From IMG/VR virus record IMGVR_UViG_3300044637_000275, positions 1 to 30,222 of that record: a DNA stretch of 30,222 nt; one strand, 5' to 3'. Position 1 is the stretch's first letter, and each line of letters begins with the position of its first letter. The stretch is from a virus. Below, one piece after another: positions 1 through 8,093 of this stretch. A program made the translations under genes and the position numbers. The notes beneath the pieces were generated by a model that was given only the letters and a program-made list of their open reading frames with translations, was not told the DNA's origin and did not search any database.

Positions 1-111
1 AATAGAGCAGTCATCTTTGACCCAAAACTCTGGCACTCACACGGAGCAAACTTTGGAGATAGTTTAGAAAATGGTAGATTAGTTCAATTGTTCTTCTTTA
101 ATAATGCATAA
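1..111 (+). CDS. C-terminal end of a probable 2OG-Fe(II) oxygenase (partial)
   Basis: An open frame enters from the left edge and stops at TAA 109-111, giving 36 residues. They include an LWHSHG segment followed by an Arg (GRLVQLFFF), the kind of spacing seen at the distal iron His and 2-oxoglutarate-binding Arg of phage 2OG oxygenases. Too little is present to be firm. It overlaps the next gene by 8 nt, so the two are probably co-translated. Confidence 0.4.
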   Translation, partial: NRAVIFDPKLWHSHGANFGDSLENGRLVQLFFFNNA

Positions 112-934
112 GACTTATTTTTTTGAAAGTGGATTACCTCGTTCTGGTTCTACATTACTTTCTGCAATTCTAAATCAAAATCCAGACATTCACTGCGGTG
201 CAATTTCTCCTGTGTTGGAGATTATGTACTATACAGAGCAATATTTTGAAGGGTCGGAGCAGGCACTTGCATATCCAAAACCAGCACAGCATCATAAGAT
301 TATTTCAAGTGTGATTGATAATTATTATGATGATATTGATAAACCAATCGTAGTGGATAAATGCCGTGCTTGGCCTAATAACGTTGACCGACTACAAGAA
401 TACATCACAAAAACTCCAAAGATTCTGTGTCCTGTAAGAGATGTAGTAGAGATTCTTGCATCTTTTATTCAAATGATTCATCGCAATTCCAATCAAGTAT
501 CATTTGTTGATAAGGCACTGAAAGATAAAGGATATACACTCACAGACGACAATCGTTGTGATTATCTAATGTGTCCTGAAGGCATTGTAGACCAGTCTTT
601 ATATGCCTTTGGAGAGGGGTTCAGAAAGGGTTGTGAGAAATATATGCATATGATTGAGTATAATGACTTGGTAAATTGTCCAGAAGAAACGATGCACAAG
701 GTTTATAAGTTCTTAGAGATTCCCGAATACAAACACGACTTTGGTAATGTAAGTCATAAATACCGTGAGAGAGATAATGATATTTACGGACTAAGTGATA
801 TGCACGAAGTTCGTAAGCAAGTGAAAAAAACTTCTAAAAGACCTGAAGAAGTTTTGAGTGATTATGTATTGAATAAGTATTCTGGTATGGAATTTTGGAG
901 AAAGGCAAAACCACCAATCAGTTTGTTTATCTAA
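104..934 (+). CDS. Sulfotransferase family protein
   Basis: The 276-residue protein has the two signatures of PAPS-dependent sulfotransferases. A P-loop-like GLPRSGSTLL at residues 10-19 would bind the 5'-phosphosulfate. CPVRDVVEILAS at 109-120 contains the Arg of the 3'-phosphate-binding motif. VVDKCRAW at 83-90 is a further family-like stretch. Length and domain are complete. Such enzymes transfer sulfate from PAPS to a hydroxyl or amine of a sugar or protein. It sits directly upstream of a kelch-like virion protein and a glycosyltransferase, so modification of a surface polysaccharide or of a tail protein is a reasonable inference, but the substrate is not visible in the sequence. The ATG lies inside the stop region of the preceding gene. 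Confidence 0.85.
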   Translation: MHKTYFFESGLPRSGSTLLSAILNQNPDIHCGAISPVLEIMYYTEQYFEGSEQALAYPKPAQHHKIISSVIDNYYDDIDKPIVVDKCRAWPNNVDRLQEYITKTPKILCPVRDVVEILASFIQMIHRNSNQVSFVDKALKDKGYTLTDDNRCDYLMCPEGIVDQSLYAFGEGFRKGCEKYMHMIEYNDLVNCPEETMHKVYKFLEIPEYKHDFGNVSHKYRERDNDIYGLSDMHEVRKQVKKTSKRPEEVLSDYVLNKYSGMEFWRKAKPPISLFI

Positions 935-938
935 GTAA

Positions 939-2786
939 ATGACAATCAATAATAACAATATATTTGGAGCATTTACACTTGGAGAAGTTCGTAGTGGACG
1001 ACTGACTGGTGATTGGTTGAATAAAGAATCCGTTGCGAATTATGGATGGTTTGGTGGTGGACTTATTACACCAGGAAATGTATCATCAGTAGATCGTATA
1101 GACTTCTCTAATGATTCTGTAACAGCACAGTCTAGAGGTTCATTAAGTTCAATAAACCGAAGTTTATCAGCAACAGGAAACTCTAACTATGGTTGGTTTG
1201 GTGGTGGATTTCCTTCAGTATCAACGGTTAATCGTATAGATTTCTCTAATGATTCTGTAACAGCATCGACAAAAGGTTCATTAAATCTGGCAAAAGCAGA
1301 TTTAGCATCAACTGGAAACTCTAATTATGCTTGGTTTGGTGGTGGGTCTATTACAACTCCAGCAGTAGTATCAACAGTAGACCGTATAGATTTCTCAAAT
1401 GATTCTGCAACAGCATCACCAAGAGGTTCGTTAAGTTTGGCAAGAGAAAGATTATCATCGGTAGGAAATTCTAACTATGGTTGGTTTGGTGGTGGATATA
1501 TTGCACCTACAGTTTATTCGACAGTAGATCGCATAGATTTTTCAAATGATTTTGCAATATTAACACCAAGAAGTCCATTAAGTTTGGCAAGACAAAAATC
1601 TTCAGCAGTAGGAAACTCTAACTATGGTTGGTTTGGTGGAGGTCTCATTCCTGGTCCAGCATCAGTAGCAACAGTAGACCGTATAGATTTCTCTAATGAT
1701 TCTGTAACTGCATCTGTAAGAGGTTCATTGGTGTCGGCAAAAGCAACTATGGCAGCAACAGGAAACTCTAATTATGGTTGGTTTGGTGGTGCAGAATCTC
1801 CAGCATTTGTATCAACAGTGGATCGTATTGATTTTTCAAATGACTTATTATCAGCATCACCAAGAGGTTTATTATTTACTGCAAGAGGTAATTTAGCAGC
1901 AACCTCAGGAGTTCTCAATATTCGCAGACAAAAAGCAGGGAATTTTGGTTGGTTTGGTGGTGGATTATTACCAGCAGTATCAACAATAGACCGCATAAAT
2001 TTCTCGAATGATTTATCAGCAGCATCACTAAGAGGTTCATTGAATGCATCCAGATATTATATGGCAGCAACAGGAAACTCTAATTATGGTTGGTTTGGTG
2101 GTGGTGGTCCAGGATCAAAATCTACAGTAGAACGTATAGATTTTTCAAATGATTCTCCCACAGCATCACAAAGAGGTTCATTGAGTTTAGCAAGAGATCT
2201 TTTAGCAGCAACAGGAAATTCTAACTATGGTTGGTTTGGTGGTGGAGATTCTCCAATAGGTAGAGTAGACCGTATAGATTTCTCGAATGATTTAGCAACA
2301 GCATCGGTAAGAACTGCATTTCCTGCTGCAGCTCCTGGTTTATCAGCAACAGGAAACTCTAACTATGGTTGGTTTGGTGGGGGACTTTCTGTTGTTGTGC
2401 GGCGTATTAATTTTTCAAATGATTTAACATCACCATCACCAAGAGGTTCATTTTTAGAATCACGATTTAATGACGCAGCAACAGGAAACTCTAACTATGG
2501 TTGGTTTGGTGGTGGGTCTCCAAGTCATACGTCAGTTGTAGACCGTATAGATTTTGCAAATGATTTAGCAGTTCCATTGAGAAGAGCAACATTATCTCTC
2601 GCAAAAGGTAGAATGGGAGCAACAGGAAACTCTAACTATGGTTGGTTTGGTGGTGGTTCTACTCCAACACGTATATCAACAGTAGACCGTATAGATTTCT
2701 CGAATGATTTAGCAACAATAGCAATAAGAAATCCATTAACTTTGGCAAGAGATAATTTAGATGCAACCTCCAACACAACAAGGTAA
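939..2786 (+). CDS. 12-repeat kelch-like beta-propeller protein A (probable tail/fibre protein)
   Basis: The 615-residue protein is almost wholly repeats of about 45-50 residues. Each has a core like NSNYGWFGGG, a variable segment, VDRIDFSNDS, then a segment like RGSLSLAR. The GG pair, the aromatic residues and the C-terminal Arg match the kelch repeat of beta-propellers. I count twelve GWFGG-type cores, six before and six after a non-repeat linker (around nt 1908-1950), which suggests two six-bladed propellers. The N-terminus before repeat 1 is only about 35 residues and there is no signal peptide. The gene lies 4 nt after the sulfotransferase and 3 nt before the glycosyltransferase. It uses mainly TTA and AGA codons and has a paralogue at 4535-6745. 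A receptor-binding or tail-fibre role is inferred from context; the function is unproven. Confidence 0.75.
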   Translation: MTINNNNIFGAFTLGEVRSGRLTGDWLNKESVANYGWFGGGLITPGNVSSVDRIDFSNDSVTAQSRGSLSSINRSLSATGNSNYGWFGGGFPSVSTVNRIDFSNDSVTASTKGSLNLAKADLASTGNSNYAWFGGGSITTPAVVSTVDRIDFSNDSATASPRGSLSLARERLSSVGNSNYGWFGGGYIAPTVYSTVDRIDFSNDFAILTPRSPLSLARQKSSAVGNSNYGWFGGGLIPGPASVATVDRIDFSNDSVTASVRGSLVSAKATMAATGNSNYGWFGGAESPAFVSTVDRIDFSNDLLSASPRGLLFTARGNLAATSGVLNIRRQKAGNFGWFGGGLLPAVSTIDRINFSNDLSAASLRGSLNASRYYMAATGNSNYGWFGGGGPGSKSTVERIDFSNDSPTASQRGSLSLARDLLAATGNSNYGWFGGGDSPIGRVDRIDFSNDLATASVRTAFPAAAPGLSATGNSNYGWFGGGLSVVVRRINFSNDLTSPSPRGSFLESRFNDAATGNSNYGWFGGGSPSHTSVVDRIDFANDLAVPLRRATLSLAKGRMGATGNSNYGWFGGGSTPTRISTVDRIDFSNDLATIAIRNPLTLARDNLDATSNTTR

Positions 2787-2789
2787 TTT

Positions 2790-4523
2790 ATGAAATCAGG
2801 AGCAAGTGAAAGTTCTTATTTTTTTCTTGAAGAATATTATAAGTTTCCAGAAAACATTATAGTTTCTCATTTACCACAAGAACTTCAACAATCAAATAAA
2901 CCAATAAAAATCTTATGGTCGCAGCATTCTTACGACCAACCAGTTTATCTTAACTTTGATTTTTCAATTTGTGATTTAATTGTCTCTCCATCTAACTGGT
3001 GTAGAGAACAATTCATTAAGTATCATCACATTCCCGAAGATAAAATCGTCACAATTCCAACAGGTGTATCAAAACAATTCACATACTCCAGCAAAAAATC
3101 AAAGACATTCATTTATACTTCTATACCATATAAAGGTCTTGAAGTATTAGCACAAATCATTCCTCATATTCCAGAGGCAACATTTAAGATTTTCTCTGCG
3201 ATGAATCTTTATGACATTGAAGAAGACCCATATACAGAACTTTATGAGTATATCAAATCATTTCCAAATGTAATCTACTCACCAGCAGTAGACCAAGCAG
3301 AACTGATATGGCACCTACAAGATGCTGCATTCTTTATTCATCCCAATATATGGGAAGAAACATTCTGCGTTTCTCTTGCAGAAGCAATGTCTTGTGGATG
3401 TTTTCCAATTCTGACTGATATTGGAGCACTTCCAGAAGTTTCTAATGAGATTGCAAATATTGTTCCAATGGAAGGAATCAGAACTACAAAAGGTTATCAA
3501 GTTACAGACAACTTCCTAAATAACTTTATAGATGCCTGCAAATCTGCATTATATTTCTTTGATACTGATAGGCAATACTACGACCAAATTTCACAATCTG
3601 TTTCACATTATGCTACTGAAACTTATGATTGGAAAAAAATTGCAAACGTTTGGAAACAAACATTAGAACCATTTAGTAAAAACACTATGACTGAAAATTG
3701 TAACCAACTGCAAATTATTTCCCCAGAGGAAGCAGTAAGTAACGAAGAATATTTACAACAGGCATTTCAAGAAGTACTTCGTTGGGAAGAAGCAGATAAA
3801 GAACTGGCACAAGGTAGAACCAATTTCCAGATTGAAAAGTTCTTTCTTCTAGAGCAATACACAGTTCCTGCAGCATTCCAGGCAGCAATTAAGAATCGTC
3901 GTATTCTTGCCGAAGGATATATGCAGAAACTGATTGAGATGAAAGAGAAGGTTCGTGAGTTTGAGTATCGTTGGAAAGGTAAGAATACTGATGAACCTGT
4001 AGAGTGGCATACTTCAGGACCAAATGGTGGTTCCACAAAACTTTATTGGCACGATTTAGATTCAATTTCAACTCAAAACTATCTGAAGTCTTGTGAGTTG
4101 GAGATTCGTGACCGCATTCAGCAGATGAATTTCTTTGATAAGATTATTAATCGTTTGATTGAACTGAATGGTGGCAAGACAGTTACTAAAGAACAGTTTG
4201 AGGCAGAAGACCACGTTTATTGGGAACGTCGTTTTGCAGAGCAATCTCTGGATGAAATGGTAAGTTCCAAGACTGGTATTAGTATCGGTAATCTTCACTC
4301 AATGAGAAGAGGAACTGCACCTACTCTTGTGAGTGATGATACAAACAGAATCAAGAATGGTTATGGTTCACTTGCCGATGCGATTAATGACCCCGATAGA
4401 TTCCTAAATACCTTACAGGAAAAAGTTCTCCGTGGTATTGAAGAAGTTACAAATACTGACCTTGGTTTGCTTGCACCTGGAACCGAACAACATCAGCAAC
4501 TTTTAGAATCCAGAAATCAATAA
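2790..4523 (+). CDS. Glycosyltransferase (GT4-like) fused to an unrelated C-terminal domain
   Basis: Residues 1 to about 295 read as the C-terminal nucleotide-sugar-binding half of a GT-B enzyme. VSPSNWCREQF is at 65-75, IPTGV at 89-93, and the family EX7E pattern (E190 to E198, in EETFCVSLAEAM) is followed by GCFPI and GALPE. The N-terminal Rossmann half is short, so the enzyme may be truncated or reduced. Residues 301-577 start right after an internal Met (nt 3687) and form a different, mostly helical, charged domain containing RRFAEQSLDEM. I do not recognise its function. Codon use shifts from AGA/TTA to CGT/CTG across the junction. This suggests a phage structural or assembly gene that acquired a glycosyltransferase at its front; internal initiation at 3687 could also yield the second domain alone. 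Confidence 0.72.
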   Translation: MKSGASESSYFFLEEYYKFPENIIVSHLPQELQQSNKPIKILWSQHSYDQPVYLNFDFSICDLIVSPSNWCREQFIKYHHIPEDKIVTIPTGVSKQFTYSSKKSKTFIYTSIPYKGLEVLAQIIPHIPEATFKIFSAMNLYDIEEDPYTELYEYIKSFPNVIYSPAVDQAELIWHLQDAAFFIHPNIWEETFCVSLAEAMSCGCFPILTDIGALPEVSNEIANIVPMEGIRTTKGYQVTDNFLNNFIDACKSALYFFDTDRQYYDQISQSVSHYATETYDWKKIANVWKQTLEPFSKNTMTENCNQLQIISPEEAVSNEEYLQQAFQEVLRWEEADKELAQGRTNFQIEKFFLLEQYTVPAAFQAAIKNRRILAEGYMQKLIEMKEKVREFEYRWKGKNTDEPVEWHTSGPNGGSTKLYWHDLDSISTQNYLKSCELEIRDRIQQMNFFDKIINRLIELNGGKTVTKEQFEAEDHVYWERRFAEQSLDEMVSSKTGISIGNLHSMRRGTAPTLVSDDTNRIKNGYGSLADAINDPDRFLNTLQEKVLRGIEEVTNTDLGLLAPGTEQHQQLLESRNQ

Positions 4524-4534
4524 GGAGAAAGTAG

Positions 4535-6745
4535 ATGCCAGCAGGAGACGTATTTGGTCTTGATGGATTTTTTCTAAATGTATCAAATCCAGTTACGGTT
4601 TCTGCTGTAGATATTAATTCTACTGCTGCTGGTGCTGGTATTACAGTTGTAAGTGGAACTTTAGATACTACTGCTGGTATTGCAACTCTGACTCTTTCTA
4701 CTACTGCTGGTCTTTCTACTACACCTTTTTATACTGGTGTAAAGATTGCAGTTTCTGGTCTTGCAGATGCTGCTGGTGTTGCATATACTGGATATAATGG
4801 AAATTTTGTAGTCACAGGATTTGCAGGAACTACAACAGTTTCTTATGCAACTACTGGTTATGTTGGTTCTGTGATTGCTGGTATTACCACAACTGGTTTG
4901 GTAATGTTAGTGACTGATACTACTGTTACAAATACAACATGGAGTAGTAATCAAACTCACGGATGGTTTGGTGGTGGTTATACCACAGGACCAGCAATAG
5001 TATCAACAGTAGACCGTATAGATTTTTCTAATGATTCCTCAACAGCATCCGTTAGAGGTCCATTAAGTTCAACAAGACATAGATTAGCAGCAACAGGAAA
5101 CTCTAATTATGGTTGGTTCGGTGGTGGTGCTCCTGAGGCATCTCCAGCAGTATCAACAGTAGACCGTATAGATTTTTCTAATGATTCCTCAACAGCATCC
5201 GTTAGAGGTCCATTAAGTTCAACAAGACATAGATTAGCAGCAACAGGAAACTCTAACTATGGTTGGTTTGGTGGTAGTACATCTCCAACATTTTCATCAG
5301 TAGTAGATCGTATAGATTTCTCTAATGATTCTTCAACGGCATCCGCAAGAGGTTCATTAAGTTTAGCAAAAGATTCTTTAGCAGCAACAGGAAACTCTAA
5401 CTATGGTTGGTTTGGTGGTGGTGCTCCTGGACCAGTATCAGTAGTAGACCGTATAGATTTTTCCAATGATTCCTCAACAGCATCCGTTAGAGGTCCATTA
5501 AGTTCAGAAAGAAGTCGAATGGCAGCAACAGGAAACTCTAATTATGGTTGGTTTGGTGGTGGTTATACTCCAGCACCTCAAGCATCAATAGTAGACCGTA
5601 TAGATTTTTCCAATGATTCTGCAACAGCATCAGTGAGAGGTCCATTGAGTCAAGAAAGATATAATTTAACAGCAACAGGAAACTCTAACTATGGATGGTT
5701 TGGTGGTAAAACAGGAGAGACAACACCATTATCATCAGTAGATCGTATAGATTTCTCAAATGATACTGGAACTGCAAATATAAGAGGTCCATTAAGTTCA
5801 GCAAAAGGTAGTGGGGGGGCAACATCAGGACAGGCAAGATCTCGCAGTACTACTATTCCAAAAACTGGAACTTATGGCTGGTTTGGTGGTGGTTTTATAT
5901 CTCCAACATTTTCAGCAGTAGTAGATCGTATAGATTTCTCTAATGATTCTGCGACAGCATCACCTAGAGGTTCATTGACTGCGGGAAGAGGATATTTAGC
6001 AGCAACAGGAAACTCTAACTATGGTTGGATTGGTGGTGGAAGAACTGCTGTACCAACACCAGTATCAACAGTGGAACGTATAAATTTCTCTAATGATTCT
6101 GTAACTGCATCTGTGAGAAGTCCATTAACTATAGAAAGAGCCGTAACTGCAGCAGTAAGCAATTCTAATTATGGTTGGTTTGCTGGTGGTCTTAATCCTG
6201 GATCAACTCCGTCAACTATATCAAGAATAGATAGAATTAATTTTTCTAATGATACAAGAATAAATATTAGAAATTCAAGTCCATTAATTCAAGTTAATGA
6301 AGCAGCAGTTGGAAACTTTAATTATGGTTGGTTTGCTAGTAATGGTGTTAATCGTTTGGATTTTTCAAATGATGTAAATTCATTATCAACTAGAGGCAGT
6401 TTATCTCAAGGAAGAAGATCTTTAGCAGCAACAGGAAACTATGATTATGGATGGTTTGGTGGTGGGATTGTTATAGCAACAAGATCCACAAGAATAGACC
6501 GTATAAATTTCTCTAATGATTCCGTAGCAGCATCAGTTAGATCTTCATTTATTGCTGCAACCGATGATTTAGCAGCATCAGGAAACTCTAACTATGGTTG
6601 GTTTGGTGGAGGATCTACTCCAACAACAGTAGCAACAGTAAACCGTTTAGATTTCTCTAATGATTCAGTTCAAGCATCACCAAGAGGACCATTAAGTTTA
6701 GCGAGAAGTCAATTAGCAGCAACTGCCAATACACCAATAGGATAA
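4535..6745 (+). CDS. 12-repeat kelch-like beta-propeller protein B (probable tail/fibre protein)
   Basis: This 736-residue paralogue of the gene at 939-2786 starts after a good ribosome-binding site (GGAG, ATG 4535). About 135 N-terminal residues are Thr/Gly/Val-rich, predicted beta and Ig-like in composition, and could anchor it to the virion. Twelve kelch-like repeats follow, again split 6+6 by a linker (around nt 5823-5875). Repeats 1 and 2 share a 108-bp identical DNA stretch, showing recent duplication. Repeats 9 and 10 are degenerate (NYGWFAGG, NYGWFASN). The stop codon lies within a late-promoter motif for the next gene. A host-binding or tail-fibre role is inferred. Confidence 0.75.
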   Translation: MPAGDVFGLDGFFLNVSNPVTVSAVDINSTAAGAGITVVSGTLDTTAGIATLTLSTTAGLSTTPFYTGVKIAVSGLADAAGVAYTGYNGNFVVTGFAGTTTVSYATTGYVGSVIAGITTTGLVMLVTDTTVTNTTWSSNQTHGWFGGGYTTGPAIVSTVDRIDFSNDSSTASVRGPLSSTRHRLAATGNSNYGWFGGGAPEASPAVSTVDRIDFSNDSSTASVRGPLSSTRHRLAATGNSNYGWFGGSTSPTFSSVVDRIDFSNDSSTASARGSLSLAKDSLAATGNSNYGWFGGGAPGPVSVVDRIDFSNDSSTASVRGPLSSERSRMAATGNSNYGWFGGGYTPAPQASIVDRIDFSNDSATASVRGPLSQERYNLTATGNSNYGWFGGKTGETTPLSSVDRIDFSNDTGTANIRGPLSSAKGSGGATSGQARSRSTTIPKTGTYGWFGGGFISPTFSAVVDRIDFSNDSATASPRGSLTAGRGYLAATGNSNYGWIGGGRTAVPTPVSTVERINFSNDSVTASVRSPLTIERAVTAAVSNSNYGWFAGGLNPGSTPSTISRIDRINFSNDTRINIRNSSPLIQVNEAAVGNFNYGWFASNGVNRLDFSNDVNSLSTRGSLSQGRRSLAATGNYDYGWFGGGIVIATRSTRIDRINFSNDSVAASVRSSFIAATDDLAASGNSNYGWFGGGSTPTTVATVNRLDFSNDSVQASPRGPLSLARSQLAATANTPIG
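4999..5106 (+). repeat. Perfect 108-bp direct repeat, copy 1
   Basis: It is identical to 5149-5256, offset by 150 bp (50 codons), and ends at a T/C difference at 5107 versus 5257. It encodes the VDRIDFSND to AATGNS part of blade 1 of the second kelch-like protein. Perfect identity, including third codon positions, indicates a very recent duplication or gene conversion. Confidence 0.95.
5149..5256 (+). repeat. Perfect 108-bp direct repeat, copy 2
   Basis: Second copy of the repeat at 4999-5106, in blade 2. In-frame recombination between the copies would remove or add exactly one 50-residue blade. Confidence 0.95.
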
Positions 6746-6748
6746 ATA
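6741..6748 (+). promoter_or_regulatory. T4-type late promoter motif (GATAAATA)
   Basis: GATAAATA lies 21 nt upstream of ATG 6770 and overlaps the TAA of the preceding gene. NATAAATA is the late promoter described for T4-like cyanophages. The same motif precedes several other late-type genes here. Confidence 0.6.
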
Positions 6749-6769
6749 CTTCAAACTACATTATTACTA

Positions 6770-7420
6770 ATGAATTTATTATCAAAAATTTTGATTGCAC
6801 CAAAAGTCATCAGTCAAGAAGGTATTGATGCATTGGTTCATCATATGAAAACTTCAAAAACAGAAGACCTTTCAGTATTTGACCCAGACAAATCCAATCA
6901 GACACGAGGAACTGAATGGATTACTGATAAGAAAACAAGAGATACTCAAATTGCACCCATTGAACCTGTATTTCCACAGGTCAATGAACTGATGCATCAC
7001 ATTGTAAAGCAAGTTATTAATCCTTTTTATCAGTTTGAAGTTGATAGTAGTGAAGTTCCACAACTACTTTGCTATGGTGTAGGAGGACATTACCAACCCC
7101 ATATTGATGGTGAGGGTGTATGGACTGCACCAGACCAAACACAACTCTGGAGAAAGACAGTAGATCGTGATTTGTCAATGGTCTTATATTTGAATGATGG
7201 ATTTGAGGGTGGAGATTTTGTATTTCCAGACCTTCATATTCGTGTTCGTCCTGAACCTGGTCTTTTAGTATGTTTTCCTTCCAATAGGTATTATCGTCAC
7301 GGTGTAGAACCAGTCACTAAAGGAAACCGATACTCAATGGTGACTTGGATGACTGTAAAAGGATTTGAAAGTTTAGAAACACAATCCAATAACCTCAAAT
7401 CTAAATATGGAGTGTGCTAA
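6770..7420 (+). CDS. 2OG-Fe(II) dioxygenase (prolyl-4-hydroxylase-like)
   Basis: The 216-residue protein carries a complete iron and cosubstrate set: H111 and D113 in GGHYQPHIDGEG, distal H177 in YYRHGVEPV, and R187 in KGNRYSM as the probable 2-oxoglutarate ligand. The stretch DLSMVLYLNDGFEGGDFVFP (133-152) is typical of P4H-like double-stranded beta-helix enzymes. Such enzymes hydroxylate proline or other residues. T4-like cyanophages often carry them beside tail-fibre genes, so modification of a virion or host protein is plausible, but the substrate is unknown. A late promoter lies just upstream and the next gene starts 6 nt after the stop. Confidence 0.88.
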   Translation: MNLLSKILIAPKVISQEGIDALVHHMKTSKTEDLSVFDPDKSNQTRGTEWITDKKTRDTQIAPIEPVFPQVNELMHHIVKQVINPFYQFEVDSSEVPQLLCYGVGGHYQPHIDGEGVWTAPDQTQLWRKTVDRDLSMVLYLNDGFEGGDFVFPDLHIRVRPEPGLLVCFPSNRYYRHGVEPVTKGNRYSMVTWMTVKGFESLETQSNNLKSKYGVC

Positions 7421-7426
7421 AGAAGA

Positions 7427-7873
7427 ATGATTACTTATACTTGGAGTATTTCTAGATTGGATTGTGCCCCATCGGAAAATGGATTGACGAACGTAGTAAA
7501 AGTTATCAATTGGGGACTAAAAGCACAAGATGAGAATGGATATTCTGCAGAATGTTCTAATTCTTATCCTCTCTCATCACCAAGTTCAGAAGAATTTTTT
7601 GATTACTCAACTTTAACAAAAGAAACTGTGATTGGTTGGTTAGAAAGTAACCTTGATGTTGATTATTTGCAAATGAGACTTTCAAATGAAATCGCATCAC
7701 AACACAATCCTCCGATCATTTCATTGCCTCTTCCTTGGGAGAATGTTTCTATAGAACAAACATTAGAAGAAAAAATTGCTGATGGTTATAACCCTGACGC
7801 AAGGGATGGTGATGGAGATGGTATAGTTCAAGAAGGTACTGAATGGGAAAGACCTATAGATACTGAGATATAA
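7427..7873 (+). CDS. Virion-associated-type protein with C-terminal DxDxDG calcium-binding-like motif
   Basis: The 148-residue protein starts MITYTWSISRLDCAPSENGL. This N-terminus looks like a phage family of unknown function, but I cannot name it firmly. The C-terminus has an acidic loop, D127-D129-D131 in ARDGDGDGIVQEGTEW, that resembles an EF-hand or dockerin calcium loop. Its start 6 nt after the dioxygenase stop suggests they share a late transcript. A structural role is inferred from the neighbourhood only. Confidence 0.6.
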   Translation: MITYTWSISRLDCAPSENGLTNVVKVINWGLKAQDENGYSAECSNSYPLSSPSSEEFFDYSTLTKETVIGWLESNLDVDYLQMRLSNEIASQHNPPIISLPLPWENVSIEQTLEEKIADGYNPDARDGDGDGIVQEGTEWERPIDTEI

Positions 7874-7929
7874 TTTATCTTCAAACCCAACAGAGTGATT
7901 TTAGGTAGATTTTGATATCTTGTCAACAC

Positions 7930-7958
7930 TTGACACCTAAAATTGTTTGATGTATGAT
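7930..7958 (+). promoter_or_regulatory. Strong sigma-70-type promoter (TTGACA, 17 bp, TATGAT)
   Basis: TTGACA at 7930-7935 and TATGAT at 7953-7958 are separated by exactly 17 bp. The expected start is near 7965, which is also where a stable hairpin begins. No ORF starts in the next 95 nt, so the immediate product appears to be an RNA. Confidence 0.8.
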
Positions 7959-7964
7959 GAATAA

Positions 7965-8059
7965 GTCTTCACAACTTTGTATCTTTGAGTTGTAAGACCC
8001 GTTCTGTGGTGGGGACGGTTTTCGAGGTGGAACATTGGGGGGCAACTGCCCCCTTTTTT
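7965..8059 (+). ncRNA. Candidate small structured RNA (about 95 nt)
   Basis: The segment is bounded by a near-consensus promoter and a rho-independent terminator and has no plausible ORF. It folds into three consecutive hairpins. Hairpin 1 (7965-7998) pairs GTCTT and ACAACT with AGTTGT and AAGAC, 11 bp with a single bulged C. Hairpin 2 (7999-8018) pairs CCGTTC with GGACGG. Hairpin 3 is the terminator. I do not recognise the RNA family. It could be a trans-acting phage sRNA or a leader that attenuates the downstream CobT-like gene. Expression is inferred. Confidence 0.6.
8038..8059 (+). terminator. Rho-independent terminator
   Basis: A GGGGGC/GCCCCC stem with an AACT loop is followed by six T. 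It ends the candidate small RNA and insulates it from the CobT-like gene. Confidence 0.9.
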
Positions 8060-8060
8060 C

Positions 8061-8069
8061 TGTTATGAT
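8061..8069 (+). promoter_or_regulatory. Extended -10 promoter (TGTTATGAT) for the CobT/CobS-like operon
   Basis: TG-T-TATGAT follows the terminator T-run directly and lies 24 nt before ATG 8094. No good -35 is possible because the terminator occupies that region. The terminator-then-extended-10 arrangement recurs at 14006, 20618 and, less exactly, 30060. Confidence 0.6.
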
Positions 8070-8093
8070 ACTAGAAGTTCAAAAGCAAACCAG

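Noticed and set aside
939-2786. Regular DNA repeats resembling a repeat-spacer array
   Set aside because: The repeats are in frame within one long ORF, differ at synonymous sites and encode kelch-like blades; there are no short identical direct repeats with unique spacers, so this is not CRISPR.
6259-6266. AATAAATA late-promoter match
   Set aside because: It lies deep inside the kelch-like coding sequence with no gene start downstream; expected by chance in AT-rich DNA.
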